A stretch of DNA of 13,530 bases from CBFDBF01 sp050293315 (GTDB lineage Bacteria; Pseudomonadota; Gammaproteobacteria; Chromatiales; Chromatiaceae): the NCBI GenBank assembly GCA_050293315.1, contig JBNKMS010000024.1, positions 1-13,530 on the forward strand. Direction: 5' to 3'. The position numbers and the translations under genes are program-made. The notes below the pieces were generated by a model. The model did not search any database. It was given only the letters and a program-made list of their open reading frames with translations, and was not told the DNA's origin. This document shows, piece by piece, positions 12,604-13,530 of the stretch. How positions within the stretch are numbered: the stretch's first letter is position 1; each line of letters opens with the position of its first letter.

Positions 12604-13530
12604 ATGGCAGGCGAGCGCGGTGATCTAGGGAATATAGAAGTAAATACAGGTGTCGTAACATTCGGGGATGGTGGATACATACTGCATGGAGTTGCAGATC
12701 GAAAGCACCTGCCTGAAGTAAAATTCATTCAGACCGATGAGAATCCGGGGGATCTAACTGTTGTCCTGCCTGACGGTTCTACGGTTGTAATTCCAAATTA
12801 TCTTGTCTTTGCCCAAGCGGGCATGCCGCCAGATGTAAGTCTGGACGATGGCAGCGTCATACCGGGTCAGGAGATACTGGATCTTATTCCCGATCTTAAC
12901 CTTGATGAAGTTGCCCCTGCTGCCGGTGTCAATGGGCCAATAGGTCCAACGTCCGGTGCTGCTTTCACCGACTATACCACCCCCAATCTTGGAGACGATC
13001 TGGATCATGGTCCTTATGCCGGAGGGCGTGTGCTGATGGGCCCAGCATTTGCCGACGGTGATATCAGCAATCTACCGCTGATTGAAGAAGAGGTGGATTA
13101 CAGTTTTACTGATGATGATGAATCTGAGACGACGTCGGAAGATACAGCGATAAGCGGCAACGTCATAGATGGAACCAGCGCGAATGGCACCATTGGAGTT
13201 ACCAAGTTCTCAGTGGGAGGAATTTCCTACGCTGCGGGTACCACTGCCAATTTGAGCGAAGGCGACCTTATCATCAATAACGATGGTAGCTATATGTTCA
13301 CGCCGACGGCGGACTATAACGGAACTGTACCGCAGGTGACATATACCATGGTGAATGGCACCAGTAGTGATATCTCAACTCTCGCGATCACCGTCACGCC
13401 GGTGGTGGACATAGTGACGGACACCATCACCACCAGTGAAGAGACGGCCATAACCTACAACGTGCTGGCGAACGACAGCTTCGAGAACCCGGGACGTGTG
13501 ATCAGCGCGGTGAGCAACGGCAGCAACGGC
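12604..13530 (+). CDS. N-terminal part of a giant repeat adhesin (BapA/LapA-like, VCBS or cadherin-like repeats), cut by the window end
   Basis: An ATG-started frame with an ideal AAGGAG site runs open for 309 codons to the end of the window, so the 3' end is missing. It has no Sec signal peptide, as expected for type I-secreted adhesins whose signal is C-terminal. Residues about 1-90 form a beta-rich start with GDLTVVLPDGSTVVIPNYLV, as found at the N-terminus of large BapA/LapA-like proteins, followed by a Gly/Pro/Asp-rich linker (about 95-165). An acidic junction (DDDESETTSEDTAISGNVID) then starts the first repeat: about 95 residues with NNDGSYMFTPTADYNGT and VTYTMVNGTSSDISTLAITV. A second begins at about residue 268 (VDIVTDTITTSEETAITYNV). 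These are tandem cadherin/VCBS-type Ig-like domains with Asp-rich calcium sites. It is probably a surface biofilm protein of thousands of residues, exported by a type I system not present in the window. Confidence 0.83.
   Translation, partial: MAGERGDLGNIEVNTGVVTFGDGGYILHGVADRKHLPEVKFIQTDENPGDLTVVLPDGSTVVIPNYLVFAQAGMPPDVSLDDGSVIPGQEILDLIPDLNLDEVAPAAGVNGPIGPTSGAAFTDYTTPNLGDDLDHGPYAGGRVLMGPAFADGDISNLPLIEEEVDYSFTDDDESETTSEDTAISGNVIDGTSANGTIGVTKFSVGGISYAAGTTANLSEGDLIINNDGSYMFTPTADYNGTVPQVTYTMVNGTSSDISTLAITVTPVVDIVTDTITTSEETAITYNVLANDSFENPGRVISAVSNGSNG

Noticed and set aside
12754..13008. Minus-strand open frame opposite the adhesin start
   Set aside because: The plus-strand frame is open for 309 codons with a strong ribosome site and recognisable repeats; the opposite frame is its shadow.
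1..13530. CRISPR array, insertion sequence, tRNA or rRNA
   Set aside because: No regularly spaced direct repeats, transposase motifs, terminal inverted repeats, cloverleaf-like or rRNA-like sequence were found.

Overview
The window looks like chromosomal DNA of a gammaproteobacterium. It is close to even in base composition, has short operons with good Shine-Dalgarno sites, and encodes a flagellar (sigma-28) chemotaxis gene, multiheme c-type cytochromes, UPF0145/YbjQ proteins and the start of a very large repeat adhesin. The set suggests a motile, biofilm-forming bacterium with flexible, partly anaerobic respiration, perhaps from a sulfur- or nitrogen-cycling lineage. I cannot name the species. 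I see no rRNA, tRNA, transposase, prophage or CRISPR array.

Layout. (1) 1-37 is the terminator of a gene to the left. (2) 154-1796 is a three-gene operon of two tandem UPF0145 paralogues and a membrane M48 metallopeptidase. (3) 1801-2232, on the minus strand, is a Fur-superfamily regulator of Irr-like type whose promoter places transcription start on a GTG codon. (4) 2289-2609 holds a possible small membrane peptide and a textbook sigma-28 promoter. It leads into a methyl-accepting chemotaxis protein (2610-5051) that ends at a strong hairpin. (5) 5137-5565, minus, is a small SpoIIAA/STAS-SEC14-like protein, followed by a dyad-rich spacer and an exported alpha/beta hydrolase (5824-6696). (6) 6823-9233, minus, is a two-gene electron-transfer unit: an octaheme tetrathionate-reductase-family cytochrome c and a four-helix cytochrome b. 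(7) Divergent from it, 9452-12407 encodes a DUF4242 protein, a membrane-anchored diheme cytochrome c peroxidase, a Crp/Fnr regulator and a small secreted protein. (8) 12437-13530 holds a consensus Crp-type operator, a promoter, a structured leader and the first 309 codons of a giant cadherin/VCBS-like adhesin that runs off the end.

How the parts may work together. The cytochrome b is placed to take electrons from quinol and pass them to the periplasmic octaheme enzyme, which would reduce a small sulfur or nitrogen oxyanion. The divergent operon adds a peroxidase and its probable own regulator. The shared 218-base spacer has three separate dyads. Two of them sit where class II activators bind relative to -10-like hexamers, one for each direction. 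Joint control of the two operons by the encoded Crp/Fnr protein and by an FNR-like oxygen sensor is therefore the best candidate for a little-described system here. That link is inference.

Gene families were recognised from remembered motifs, not by database search. Promoters and operators were read by eye.
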